This document shows, in pieces, positions 33,297 to 46,041 of a DNA stretch of 64,000 nucleotides. The stretch covers positions 19,517,959 to 19,581,958 of the forward strand of contig OU744446.1 in the NCBI GenBank assembly GCA_916610825.1, given 5' to 3'. The notes beneath the pieces are model-generated. The model did not search any database. It was not told where the DNA came from and was given only the letters and a program-made list of their open reading frames with translations. Numbering within the stretch: position 1 is the first letter of the stretch; each line of letters begins with the position of its first letter. Position numbers and translations under genes: made by a program. The DNA is from Haliclystus octoradiatus. Taxonomy: Eukaryota > Cnidaria > Staurozoa > Stauromedusae > Haliclystidae.

Positions 33297-33337
33297 ACCG
33301 TCTGAAGAGCGTCTCTACGCGAAACTCAGAGTAACGG
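33297..33337 (+). ncRNA. Hammerhead ribozyme motif, intact
   Basis: Stem I CCGU/ACGG, core CUGAAGA, stem II GCGU/ACGC with loop CUCU (perfect), GAAA, stem III CUC-A-GAG, cleavage site UA. It starts 120 bp after the PLE stop at 33177. This is the most regular of the set. Confidence 0.8.
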
Positions 33338-33426
33338 ACCGAACTCGTAATCTTTGAGTCATAATTTCTATATTGCTCTGCTTTTAGCATTGAGCACTCT
33401 CATTGATGTTTTGCCTCACACATTTA

Positions 33427-33429
<3 letters not shown>

Positions 33430-33477
<48 letters not shown>
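33430..33477. repeat. (AT)n microsatellite
   Basis: Direct reading; about 24 dinucleotide units. Confidence 0.95.
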
Positions 33478-33481
<4 letters not shown>

Positions 33482-33509
33482 AAAGAAATCAAAGACTAGA
33501 CATTCATAA

Positions 33510-33549
33510 TTGTTACTAATAGTTTCATGCTTACGCAATCATCAGACAA
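33510..33549 (-). ncRNA. Hammerhead ribozyme motif, left arm of palindrome
   Basis: Stem I UUGU/ACAA, core CUGAUGA, stem II UGC-GUAA-GCA, GAAA, stem III CU-AUU-AG, cleavage site UA. Confidence 0.75.
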
Positions 33550-33575
33550 ATAAACTAAAAACATTTTTAGTTTAT

Positions 33576-33615
33576 TTGTCTGATGATTGCGTAAGCATGA
33601 AACTATTAGTAACAA
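33576..33615 (+). ncRNA. Hammerhead ribozyme motif, right arm of palindrome
   Basis: Mirror copy of 33510-33549 with the same stems and core, on the plus strand. Confidence 0.75.
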
Positions 33616-33749
33616 TTATGAATGTCTAGTCTTTGACTTCTTTTATTATATTTAGCTCTGTCAAATGATATCGAGCACTATTTTTTGCTGTTAGATAATA
33701 TCTAATATATATATATAATAAAAGAAGTCAAAGACTACACATTCATAAT

Positions 33750-33789
33750 TGTTACTAATAATTTCATGCTTACGCAATCATCAGACAAA
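33750..33789 (-). ncRNA. Hammerhead ribozyme motif (minus strand)
   Basis: Same family as the palindrome copies: UUGU/ACAA, CUGAUGA, UGC/GCA, GAAA. Stem III is weakened (UU against AG). It lies 169 bp beyond the stop of the minus-strand PLE at 33958. Confidence 0.7.
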
Positions 33790-33957
33790 TAAACTAATTA
33801 ATGAAAAACATACAGTTCCGCCTATATCGATTTACAAACCTACAGTTATTATTTAACAGAGCAAAGGATTTTGATGCTAGAAATAAATTGCATTGTTGTT
33901 ATTTCCTATTATCGCTTGGTTAGTTATCATCTGCATATATAAATTAGAAAATATATA

Positions 33958-34932
33958 TTATGTTTTCATGGATTTATAATTAGTTAGGTAAAATTTATTC
34001 TCATGTCTACATTTGGGAATGAGTTCAGACTTTTTATTCAATAGATTATCTTTAGTGCAAATGATGTGGTACTTTTCAATTAGGCATAGATGGCATTTTT
34101 TTGATTTATTGCTGTATGCTTTCGCTTTAGCTAGGCAGGTCCATTCAATTTTGTAGTTTTTCCTATCTTTTAGTCTCCAAATGTATTTCGAAAGTTGTGT
34201 GCTGTTAATATATTTTCTGTGTTTGAATGACATCATATGCTGAGTGTATCTTTGTTTGAAGGTTCCCTCCGTCAAACCGATGTAATTTTGACCTTCCTGA
34301 TCTTCTGTCGTAGTAACTTTTGCCTTGTAAACGAGGCTTTCTGTGAGGCATTCATTGTTAAATGGGCAAGGCCGTTTTACCCTACAGTTGCATTGTTTAG
34401 TACAAGCCTGCTGATTTTTCTTTTCTCTGTTAATTATTTCGTTGTTATGGTTGGTTAAAATGGTCTTCATGTTTGAGGTGCAGCTGTAGCTAACTTTAAT
34501 AGTGTTGGCGTTGAATATTTTGCTTAACTCATTCGACTTTGGAAAGTGTTTTTTAATAAGGTTTAGAAATGTTCGGCCGATGTTTGCTCTGACACTTTTA
34601 TTATAGGGCGGATTAAACCATGTGATATTTCTGCGCCTGTTTCGCTTGTTGCTGGTAATTGGTCGTTCGTGTCTTGGTTGATAGGCAAAATTTGTGTCGT
34701 GGCCACTTTCAATAAGGGCGTTCTCATAGCTGATTTTAGTATTTTCGAAAATAGTGTTGTTGGATGACAAATCAGATATTCTTTGATTAATGGCGATAGG
34801 TATGTGTTTTAGGATTGTTGGTGGATGGTTAGACTTGATGTTGATGTATAGTGGGTCGTCGTTAGGTTTCCGATATGGTTGAAAGGTGCCATTTTGTAGG
34901 TTGAAATGGACATCCAAATAATCCAGGCTCAT
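33958..34932 (-). CDS. Penelope-like element, RT thumb plus GIY-YIG endonuclease (5'-truncated)
   Basis: An uninterrupted minus-strand frame of 324 codons. It begins at the end of the RT (LDYLDVHFNLQNG, QPYRKPNDDPLYIN) and lacks the catalytic YxDD block. It then has the thumb/linker (IPIAINQRISDLS, WFNPPYNKSV), the Cys cluster CNCRVKRPCPFNNEC, the GIY-YIG block (NYIGLTEGTFKQRYTQH) and the C-terminal CLIEKYHIICT plus CRHENKFYL. No stop or frame change is seen in what remains. Its 5' end is cut about 180 bp upstream of the first recognised CATSPERE exon. Confidence 0.88.
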   Translation of the reverse strand: MSLDYLDVHFNLQNGTFQPYRKPNDDPLYINIKSNHPPTILKHIPIAINQRISDLSSNNTIFENTKISYENALIESGHDTNFAYQPRHERPITSNKRNRRRNITWFNPPYNKSVRANIGRTFLNLIKKHFPKSNELSKIFNANTIKVSYSCTSNMKTILTNHNNEIINREKKNQQACTKQCNCRVKRPCPFNNECLTESLVYKAKVTTTEDQEGQNYIGLTEGTFKQRYTQHMMSFKHRKYINSTQLSKYIWRLKDRKNYKIEWTCLAKAKAYSNKSKKCHLCLIEKYHIICTKDNLLNKKSELIPKCRHENKFYLTNYKSMKT

Positions 34933-35109
34933 GTTTTGTTACTCTTTTCTCTTGGTTTACTATGTACATTTTGTGAATACTTTTTCCATAAAGATCTTGG
35001 CCGTGTGTTATATTTGATATATAAAATATGATACTCTTCAAGTGCAAATCGTCAGGATTCATTCTATTTTTGCAAGGTTTCAATTGATTGCACTATTATT
35101 TCTTTACAG

Positions 35110-35198
35110 TTCCTTCTTGTAAACCATGGCGATCTTCATGCATCTGAGAATGTGTCATGGGTGTGTCCTCCTTATTGGTGTAGCATCCATTCACAGAT
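35110..35198 (+). CDS. CATSPERE: CATSPERE exon 1 of those seen
   Basis: Acceptor ATTTCTTTACAG, donor GTAAGT. Encodes FLLVNHGDLHASENVSWVCP and PYWCSIHSQ, with an N-glycosylation site (NVS). It ends in phase 2 (AT) and the G of the next exon completes Met. Upstream exons must exist. Confidence 0.65.
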
Positions 35199-38100
35199 GT
35201 AAGTATGGGGAATACCAATGACCCAATCATTTGCTTGACTCATCAATTGACCAGTATAGATTTTGTAGCAACTATGACCTCCACTTTTGGCTCTCACTCA
35301 ATGTGTTACAGAGTGAACTATCGGATGGTCCAGTAAGTCGAATTCTGAAACTAACATCTGAGAAATGAAATTAAATGAAGCAAGAGCAACACAAATACTT
35401 GGAAATGATATTAACTAACAAGAGAAATATGATACTTTATTTCATATTCGATAAATTTATATTATAAATTTGTGCTGGATCCATTAAATCATAGTCAAAA
35501 ATATCACCTATTATCTTTCAGAAAGAAAAACAAAGACAATGAATACAAATATGGATACATACTTTGCTAATTGACACTAACTTCGATATGTATGCAGCTG
35601 TATGCTTTCGAGGTGACTACCGCCCTAACTGAGTCTATATACTATGGATGGCTCTTCTCTCAATCCCGGTCAATAGTAACAGCAGGGTCCAACAAAATGT
35701 TTTACCTTCTGAAAACCCATGGTCCGATAAAAGTGGGGATCCTAGGATCCTAGATCCTGGACGGCTAGACAAAATTCAGAAGAAAATTGATGTTTTTAAT
35801 GATTTATTGGTCAAACATCAACAAGAAAATTCAGAAGAAAATGTTGAAATGCCTATAGAATTCCAGAAGGCTGAACCTTTTGTCAGACCCTGTGCAAACC
35901 TCAACTGTTTAGATAAACATTATTTAAATTTTCATAATTTTCTAATTATATTAATATCCAGCATTTTTCTTTCTTCTTTTGAATTTTGATAGCCTCCCAC
36001 AACCATGTTTCGAAATGTCCTGACTCTGTCAGACCCTGGGACAAGGCTATAATACTTCAAATTTAGTTTGTAATGAGTATCAATAAAGTCTCCAATCCAA
36101 CCTTATAGATGATGACTAGCATGCATTTATTTTTAAAGGTCCAAGCTTGCAGTTGCATCATGTCTCCATCCTGGAGATTTCTTGTTCAATATTGAAAAGT
36201 ATGGCAACGGAACATTGATGAGCTCAATGGTAAGACTATAGTATATCTACTTGTTTCATGAGACTATCCCTGACTGAGAATGTTTGCGGTTTCATAAACC
36301 GTTCACAAGTGTTATCAATTTTTCAGTGTTCACAGACATCTTTAATCATTTCAAGAAAAATTCATAGACCATTTATTGAAATTGATGAAGAACAATGATG
36401 TTTAATGTTCATGAATTGGTTTCATGTTGCTATAATTTTTCATGTTTGTTTTTGCATCTGTTTAGAATTCTTTTCGTCTTATCGGTATTTCCAATAAAGA
36501 CAGCCATTTCCAATGGATAACATCAATTCCTGAACGCATGTGAGTAGCAGTTGTAATGTTGTAAAATCACAAATTGTTTCCAAACTCTGTTTATATAATT
36601 CTTTATATAAAAAGCTGTCTGCCAAAGGTTTAGCCTTCCTGAACATTTTCAGCATTTTCTTCTGAATTTTTGTTGCGATTTAACCTATAAATCAGAAAAT
36701 TACCAATTTTGTTCTGGATATTCTCTAGCCTTACGGGGTCTAGGATCCCAGAATCCCCACTTTTGTGTACAGCACAGCTTTTTACTTCAAATTTGTTTCT
36801 CTTTTAGCAACAATTCCATGATACAACTTTCAATCTTGGTTGCTGACGCAAGGAATTTGAAAGAATTGAATAAAAATGACTATGAGAGAGAGGTACAAGA
36901 AGGAAATCACCAACAGTGTCTGAAACTTGCTTACTTTTAAGGTGCCTCGCCCACTGCAGATGTAGCACGAAATCATTACGATTTTGCAAATACAAAGCTT
37001 TGTAGAGCAGGATATATCGTGCTATAAAACTCAATATTTACGATACTGTTCAAGGAATTTTGTCAGTTAATTTTTTTAATGTTTTCTTTTGTTTTGAATA
37101 ATATTTATTTGGATACATGTGATATTGAAATAGATTTTCTGAGAAAATACTATCATATGCTAAAACTGTGCTTGGTTTTTATTGCAAGAAGTTGTGCACA
37201 ATCTTCCCTGTTTAGTTATTACAAAAAAGAAATTGCTTAACTGTTTCAAAAATAAAAGAAGAAATTTAACATATTATTTCCTAAATGCTATTATCTATTT
37301 ACAGTGTTATCTTATAATATATAATGTTTTATATATAGCTTATATTATCACACTATAGGGCAATTCCATTGTGACCCACTTACCAGTTGGTGAGGTTATT
37401 CTTTCAGGGCTTCGGACAATTTTATCATTTATCTTAATTTTTGATACCAGTTGTTTATATTGATAACAGGAACATTTTTATTCAAGATAATTCAACAGAT
37501 ACAGTGTTGTGAGTACTCGTTACAAAAGTAACGCCTTACTTGGTACTCGTTACTTTTGAAGTAATTTTAAGGGTAATTAATTACTTTTTTGAGGAAAGTA
37601 ATAAGTAAGTAATTAATTACTTTTTCAAGTAACGAGTATTTGCAGCCATAAAGTAATTGACGTCACTTCCCGATTACTTTACGAAATACTTTATTCCCGA
37701 TATATTTCATTGTTTTGTTATTATGAAGTAGGTATAAATGTTTTTAATGCATAATTGTTGTGAAGTTCCAAATAATTTGAAATGATTGTTGTTTGTGTGA
37801 AGCTGGTTATTGTTTTCTAAATGTTTTGAATTTGAAATTATATTAGCAGCGGTAAGATTTTCGAAATAAACTATTTCATTGTTTACATAGAATTTATTCG
37901 TCACGCCATTTGACACTTCTATTGTTCAAAGTAGAGAATGTCAACACATTTAGACTTGATGAGAAAAACACGCAAATGTTTTTGACTTATGAATGAATAA
38001 TATGATATTTCATCGATGAAAAACATAATCTTTGCAACAATTTTTCGCTAGAAAAAATCATGTTCAAACACAAAATTGACACTGAGATTAATCACATTAA

Positions 38101-41100
38101 TTTTACCAAACTATACGGAAAATGTTTATTTATTTTATAATTTCTTTTTTACATGTGTATATTTATTGTTTGGTCGTTCAAAGTTTTGAATATTTCAATG
38201 TTGTTTGACTATGGTTCAGCTACAGACAGTGAACATATTATAATAAACGCTTCCTGTCTAGCCTATATAAAATACATATGATTTTGAATCTTTACAGACA
38301 GAAATGTTTTGATAAATATTCGAAAAGTAACAAAGTAATTAGTAATTAATTACTTTTTCGGCGAAGTAATTAGTAATTTGTAATTAATTACTTTTCTCAG
38401 AAAAGTAATTAGTAATGTAATTTTTAAATTTTTGTTTAAATTAATTTGTAATCTAATTAATTACTTTTTCAAGTAATTCTCACAACACTGAACAGATAAT
38501 CCTTAGTCAAATAGTGAATCCTTGATGATTTTATGATGTGACCCACTTACACACATTTTGAGATCCATATACAGCTACAAAGCATCTTATTATGAGCTTC
38601 AACATTTCTTGTTGAAAACAAAAGCGTTTTATTACGATTTAACAATTCCTAATTTTATTGATAGATTCATCGAAACGTATTTGATCAATCCTTATTATAG
38701 ATTCATCTGTAGGCTTTGTTATACTTTTACAGGAAAACAAATTATTGACAACTCTCTGTCATCAGCTGGGTGAATCTCCTACAATTCATTTTGATGAGAC
38801 GTCATTTACAAGCCCTATTACAAGTATATGCCAATGGAATCAATACGGGTAGGTAGTAAAAGTAGTGTACCTTGGTGCAGTAGAACTCCTAAAGAAATCT
38901 TTCATCATAAGTAAGATACTGTAAAATTTGTAGAAGCTCAGAACATCAATTGTTTAACAATAGAATCATATCCATCTGTTAGCCTACTACTAGGGGTGTA
39001 AGGATTGTTCTGAAATAGTTGGTTCTGACGATCATCGGCACGACTTTTTAGTACAGTCGAACTTGCTTAATATCCCCCCTCTTGTACACATGAAAAGTGG
39101 GACATTAAGCGAGGTGGGATATTAAGCGAGATAAGATTATGAGAGTTTGTATGGAGAATGGAAAATAGAAATCAGTTTTATGTGGGGATATTAAGCAAGG
39201 TGGGATATTAAAAGAGGGGATATTAACCGAGTTTATGAATATTCTGGCAATTTTAAGTTCATTAATTGGTTAAAAAGTTATAGAGCTTTTTCATTGACGT
39301 CATTCGTGTGACGTCAGACTTATATTGGCCGCCATGTTGGTGCTGCACTTTCAACTGTCGTTTCAAATTCTGCGTTGGCGTTGTTGAGCGGCGGTTGTTA
39401 CGATATTATTTCTCATATTTTATTCACATTTATAAGTATCTTGTCGATTTTGCTACTCTAAATAATGGTATTTTGTTTACTTCTCAATTGTGGATTTCAA
39501 AGCGGGAAGAGAAAAAATCTTAAGCAGCAGGAATGGGAGAAAAACAAAGGTCAAAACGCTGGTTTTTATCGTGTTCCTGTAATTGTCACACATCAAGGAG
39601 AGTTAGTTGAGAAATTGTCCAAGGAAAGAAGAATGAAATGGATATCTGCTTTCAGTCGGGAGGATTTAAATGATGAAAAGCTCAATAGCGAACGTGTTTG
39701 TAGCAGGCATTTTGTGTGTGGAAAGCCAGCTGAATCATGGAATAAAGACAACATCGACTGGGTGCCAACTCAAAATTTGGGTCATGCCAAACATGCCACC
39801 AAAGATCCTTCTGCTGCTGCAGATAAAGCAGCGAGAACAACAGAGAGAAGAAGACGAATGGATGAAGCTAATGCTCTAGAAAACTATGCTAAACTTCGTA
39901 AGGTTGCAGATTCTGTTGCAGTAGACGAAGAGCCTCAGCCATGTAGTAGCAAAGATGAAACAGAGTTTACAAGTGTTGTTGATGATGATATTGCTGATTA
40001 TTCTGATATTTCGCAAAACATGGACGACGGTAGCCTGGAATGTTCAACTGCTTGTGATAAACAGACAGATACAGATGATTTAACACAACTGATATCCTCA
40101 CTTCAAATAAAATGTAGTCATTTTACTGAATCTTACTTTGCTGAGGATGACCATAGAGTGAGATTTTACACTGGTCTCCCTACTTTCCAGATAATGAAAA
40201 TTATTCATAAGTTTGTGTTGCCATTCATTGTAAGAAAATCTGCGCTGCTGTCATCATTTCAGCAGTTTGCTTTAGTGCTCATGAAGCTGCGTTTGAATAT
40301 ACCATTACAAGACCTTGCCTATCGTTTTGACATTTCACTTGCAACAGTATCTCGTTTATTTCAATTGTGGTTGCATGTACTTGACAAAAGACTTACAGCA
40401 CTCATTGCCTGGCCTGAAAGAGAGGAATTATGGCGTACTATGCCTCAATGCTTTCAGTACAGCTTTGGTACAAAAACTACTGTAATTATTGATTGTTTTG
40501 AAGTCTTCATTGAGAAGCCCTCAAACCTTTTAGCTAGGGCACAAACTTTCTCTAGCTACAAACACCACAATACTGTTAAGGTACTAATTGGTATTACTCC
40601 CCAAGGAACAATCAGTTTTGTATCTAAAGCTTGGGGAGGGCGTACTTCGGACAAGTATTTAACTGAAAATTGTGGTATACTAGACCTGCTGAAACCAGGA
40701 GATATGGTTATGGCTGATCGGGGTTTCACGATCGAAGAAAGTCTGTGGTGCCACCAGGCAAAACTAACAATACCAGCATTCACTAAAGGCAAAGATCAAC
40801 TTTCCCCTCTTGATGTAGAAAAAACACGAGGAATTGCAAATGTGCGGATACACGTGGAGAGAATTATAGGACAATTGAGGCAAAAATATACAATCCTTCA
40901 GGGTACCTTGCCAGTACACTATTTGAAACCTTGGCAGGGTCAATCTATTCCAACAGTTGATAAAATGATCCGTGTCTGTTGTGCGTTAATAAACTTATGC
41001 CCACCGATAGTTCCATTTGATTAAAAAATGTATTATTGAATTTATAGATGACTAGGTGAGATATTTTACCTTTACAGAAATTGTAATGCCTCATAAATTC

Positions 41101-44100
41101 ATATTACAGTAATTAATTAGTGTCATGTATTTATTTACATATTATGATATTTACCACAATTATGGTGTCATCAATATCTCTCGTATTTCCTGTAGGTAGC
41201 AAATATTCAAGCATACTATTAAGTATTTCTGCTATGCGGCTTTAAATAAATGGCTCTACATATTATTTCTCAAGACAGCTGTTTTCATAATTATTATGCG
41301 ACTCTTGTTACTTAATATTCCAAATTCACAATAATGTGTATGCTACATTGAAATATAACCTTAAATATGACAGTGACATTTTATATTTGATCATTATGGA
41401 CAGGTGGTCTCGGTGTAGAGGGAGGATTGTGGATATCATGTGCGATAACTATATTTATTTGTATAACTTGTTTATTTTTAAAGAGGAAAAATCAGGTGAA
41501 ATAAACAATAAAAATTGAAATAACAAATCAGAGTGAAAATGAACTCAACAGAATACTGTATATTAAAATAATAAGATAGTAATTATATTAATATATCATA
41601 ATCGCATAAATTGATCAGATATGTATAAATGGTAGGCCTACAACATAATAATCAGAATTATCCTACATCAGGATTATATTTAGTAATGTAATTTTAAATC
41701 TTAATTAAATAAATGTACATACAAAACAGTTGTACTCTTCTAAATAAAAATTGAAGAAAATTATTTGAACAGTTTAGGTATGACTATGAAGTTAATAACC
41801 AATTATTATACAGGAAAACATTCAAAATCTCCTTGCTTTAAACAGGTGATTAAATGATTTCTCATATCAGGAACGCTAAACTCCACACATTGTGGAGGAA
41901 TGTCATAAGCTAGCGAAGTGGCAAAGGCAATCGTAAATACACCGCAGTCACTACTATTCTGTTGTTGCTGAACAGGTACAACGTTCAGACCTTCATAGGT
42001 GGATTCCCTTGGCGCCTTTGTTGGCGACGGACATGCTTTTGCGTGCTCCTGGGACAATTGCTTTTAGAGCATTATATTGTTTCATTTTACTTTTATTTCA
42101 GCTTAAAATATTATTACATTTTCAATTTTATAAATGTTTTGTTGATTTTCCTTTTATTGCATTGCAATAGTTGTTCATAATCTGAATGATTTTGTTGTTT
42201 TTCACTCTTAAATTAAATTTTTCATTGTTATTGCTTTTGGTGGTTGGAGATTATTCTAATTTTATTACGAAACATGTTCTTTAATCTGGATTAGTGGTTA
42301 TATTTTCAAAGAAGTTATTATCTTCGTTATTACTTGAATATTAAGATTGGATTTCTATATTATTACATCTAAACTTGAATTAATTTGGATATACTGTTTG
42401 CAAGATTATTTACCAACTGCCGTAATTTATTTGAAATTTTATATCGTCTATATCTATTGTTTTATTATCAATGCATATCATCAATTACAAGCCTATCATT
42501 CAATACAATCGTGATGAATTACTTTGTTTACGTGATTTTGAATGTTCATCTAATTTGAATCAAAATTTGTCTGCTCGATTCCCGTTAAAAGGCTTAAAAA
42601 GTAGAAGAAAGAGAGGAAAGCGTGGCGGGCAGAAATTCAAAATTTTGAATTTGTTAAAATATGAAAGAAGCTGTGCAGGAAACAACAAATGTACTGATTC
42701 TAGCCGCAATGAAAATATACCCATTATAACCACTGAACGGTCAAAGTCAAGAGATCATCTTTCTTTTAATACAATCAATTCAAAGAACTTGATTACGATT
42801 TCAAGGTCGCCTATAAGTATTACTACAAACAATTCATACAAGCCTCCTGTTCAGTTATGTCTTCTCAATGCTAGGTCTGTCAACAACAAATCACTGATTA
42901 TAAAAGATTTTGTTGTGGACAATGATATTGATGTCTTAGCTATTACAGAAACATGGTTGAATGGAACTATCTCTGATGAAATAACTATTAACAATATTTG
43001 CCCATCTGGTTTTTCTATGCATCATATACCCCGTTTAAGTTCTAGAGGTGGTGGCATTGCTTTGCTTTATAAGAAACAACTGAAACTGAAGACATGCCTG
43101 CTTGGTATATCTTACCGCTCTTTCGAATTTGCTGATTATTTAATTAATCATTCTTCAAAAAGCGTGCATTTGATAGTTATTTACCGACCACCACCATCTC
43201 AAAATAACAACTTTACAGTGTCTCTATTTTTACAAGAATTTAGTTCCTTTTTAGAAAATCTTGCAACTTTGTCTAATCAGCTAATTCTCGTTGGTGACTT
43301 TAATTTTCATCTTGATAGTGCTTGCGACACCAACACTGTGCGGTTTCAAGGTATTCTAGATACCTTCAATTTAAAACAACATGTTGAAGAATCTACCCAC
43401 AAAAGTGGACACATTTTAGACCTGATTATCACTAGAACTTCTGAGGCAGTGGAAAATATCACCATCCTTGATCCACTAATATCAGATCATTTTGCCGTTA
43501 TGTTTCAATCTTCGTGTTTTATCAAACAACCATACACACGGAAGGAAATTAAATACCGAAAATTAAAATCTATTGACAAAGATCAACTTGTTCATGATAT
43601 TAATAACTCCTCTCTCGTGAATTTTGATCATTTCAATGATGTATCTGCTCTTGCTGATCTCTATGATAAAAATTTACAATCTTTACTGGATCACCATGCT
43701 CCCATTAAACAACGTATTATAACTATCAGACCAAAAGCACCGTGGTACTCGAACGATATAAGAGTTGAAAAATCAAAACGTAGACGATTAGAGCGTAGAT
43801 GGCGGAAAAATAGACTTATGATTGACAGAGAATTGTATGTTCAGCAATCTAGAAAAGTCAATAATTTAATCCATGATTCAAGAATTACGTTTTATACTGA
43901 TATTATTGATGAACATAAAAATAACCAACGTGTGTTATTTTCTACTATTTCTAAAATGTTGAACTTAAAATCAGAAAAGAAGCTTCCGTCGTATACAAAT
44001 GCAGCAAGCCTTGCAGAACAGTTTGTTGAGTATTTTGAAAATAAAATTACCATCATACGTAATAACTTTCCATCCACAGTTTGTACCTCATATATATCAA

Positions 44101-45768
44101 ATGAGCAGCCTCGTTTTGATAATACACTTGATTCTTTTTCACCAACGTCATCTGAAGAATTGTCGTCTCTTCTACTTAGTATGAGTGCCAAATCGTCTGT
44201 ATTAGACCCAATGCCTGGAATTTTAATGAAACATTGTCTTCCTGTTTTGCAGCCCATAATTGCAAAAATAATCAATCTCTCTTTTGAACAGGCAACTCTT
44301 CCTGATAATTTCAAAGAAGCTGTTTTAGACCCATTAATAAAGAATAATTCACTAGATAGTGAAATTTACAAGAACTTTCGTCCCATTTCTAATTTGAGAT
44401 TTATTTCAAAAGCAGCAGAGAAGGTCGTATATATGAGATTGAAACAGCACCTAGATGATGAGCAACTACATGAAATCTTCCAGTCTGCCTATAAAACCGG
44501 ACATAGTACTGAGACTGCTCTCACTCGCATTCATAATGACATTCTTTGTGCCATTGATAATAATCAATGTGTTTTATTATTGCTACTTGATTTATCAGCA
44601 GCTTTTGATACTGTTGATCATGACATTTTACTTTACAGACTGAAGCATCGTTTCGGAATTCGTAAAAAATCTCTGCTATGGCTTGAATCGTACTTATCTG
44701 GTCGTACGCAATTTGTCAAAGTCGAAAATAAGTTCTCCTCATCACACAATCTTCACTGTGGCGTTCCACAAGGCTCAGTTTTAGGTCCGTTACTATATTC
44801 AATGTACACTGCACCACTTGCTGATATAATTAAATCGCATGATATGTCGTTTCATTTTTACGCTGATGATACTCAGATTTACTTAACATTTAATCCTAAG
44901 TTAGAAAATGAAGCAATTTATTCAAAGATTCGCATTGAGTCATGTGTAAATGATGTACAAAAATGGATGGTTGATAACAAACTAATGCTGAATGGCAATA
45001 AGAGCAAACTTTTATTGTTTCATGCCCGACACAAGCCATCTTCATCTTTAACTACTATTAACATAGGACAAGACCTTGTGTCAACATCATCTTCAACAAA
45101 AAACATCGGAGTGTGGTTTGATGAGGTATTGTCCATGAATAAACAGATAAGTAGCATATGCAGATCGTCTTTTTATCATCTTCGTAACATTGCTAAAATC
45201 AGGAAATATATATCCTTCAAACACTGTGAAATTCTAATACATGCCTTTGTAACATCTAGATTGGATCATTGTAACACTATATTATCAGGCATTGCAAAAA
45301 ATCAATTACAAAAATTACAATCTGTTCAAAATTCGGCTGCACGTCTGCTCACTAGAACTAAAAAATACGACCACATAACACCTGTTCTAGTAGATCTCCA
45401 CTGGCTTTCTGTCGCTCAAAGGATAAAATTTAAAATATTAATTACAACCTACAAAGCATTGAATGATATGGCACCAACTTTTATCCAGGAATTGTTACAT
45501 TTATACAAGCCTACTCGAGCGTTACGATCAGCAGACAAGAAGCTCCTTGTCCAGCCAAAATGCAATTTAAAAACGTACGGAAACCGGGCATTCTGTTACA
45601 TGGCCCCCGAGTTATGGAACAGTTTAACTATTGACATCCGTAGTTGTACATCTCTTTCTGAGTTTAAAACGAACATTAAAACCTTCCTGTTTAAGGAGGC
45701 TTACAAGCTATGAAGCTCAGTTAATTATTTGATAATTTACATTTAGTATTAGTCAAAGCATAGTCAAC

Positions 45769-45811
<43 letters not shown>

Positions 45812-46008
45812 TCATTAAAGTAATCTAGTGTTCAAAGATTGTATAAATTAAGATTTAAGATTTCACCAAGATATTATATTGTTATAATATACCTAACTGA
45901 TATATACCCTTCATACCTATTATGGGGGTTCTATTATAATTTCTCGATACTAATTAACTATATTGTAAAGCACCATTGGATTATTCTAAGAAATGGCGCT
46001 ATATAAAT

Positions 46009-46041
<33 letters not shown>

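Larger units (their letters stand above)
33478..33649. repeat. Near-perfect palindrome made of two PLE ends
   Basis: Arms of about 85 bp meet near 33563. Each arm is a PLE terminal segment with its own hammerhead motif, so both strands can fold a ribozyme. Confidence 0.85.
42065..46040 (+). mobile_element. Full-length L2/CR1-like LINE inserted in the accessory gene
   Basis: The 5' boundary is taken where the Ulp1 frame stops making sense. The 3' end is the (ATT)n tail next to GGCGCTATATAAATTCATTA, a tail type common in L2-like LINEs. A run of about 36 A lies at 45773-45808 within the 3' UTR. One intact ORF. No clear target duplication was found. Confidence 0.85.

Noticed and set aside
35255..35332. 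Open segment with acceptor and GTAAGT donor between CATSPERE exons 1 and 2
   Set aside because: Its phase does not fit the chain in a way that keeps exon 3's neighbours open, whereas exon 1 joins exon 2 exactly (AT plus G giving Met).
35582..35755. Open frame beginning LYAFEVTTALTES
   Set aside because: Runs into the repeat at 35728 and cannot be joined in phase to exon 2; probably chance.
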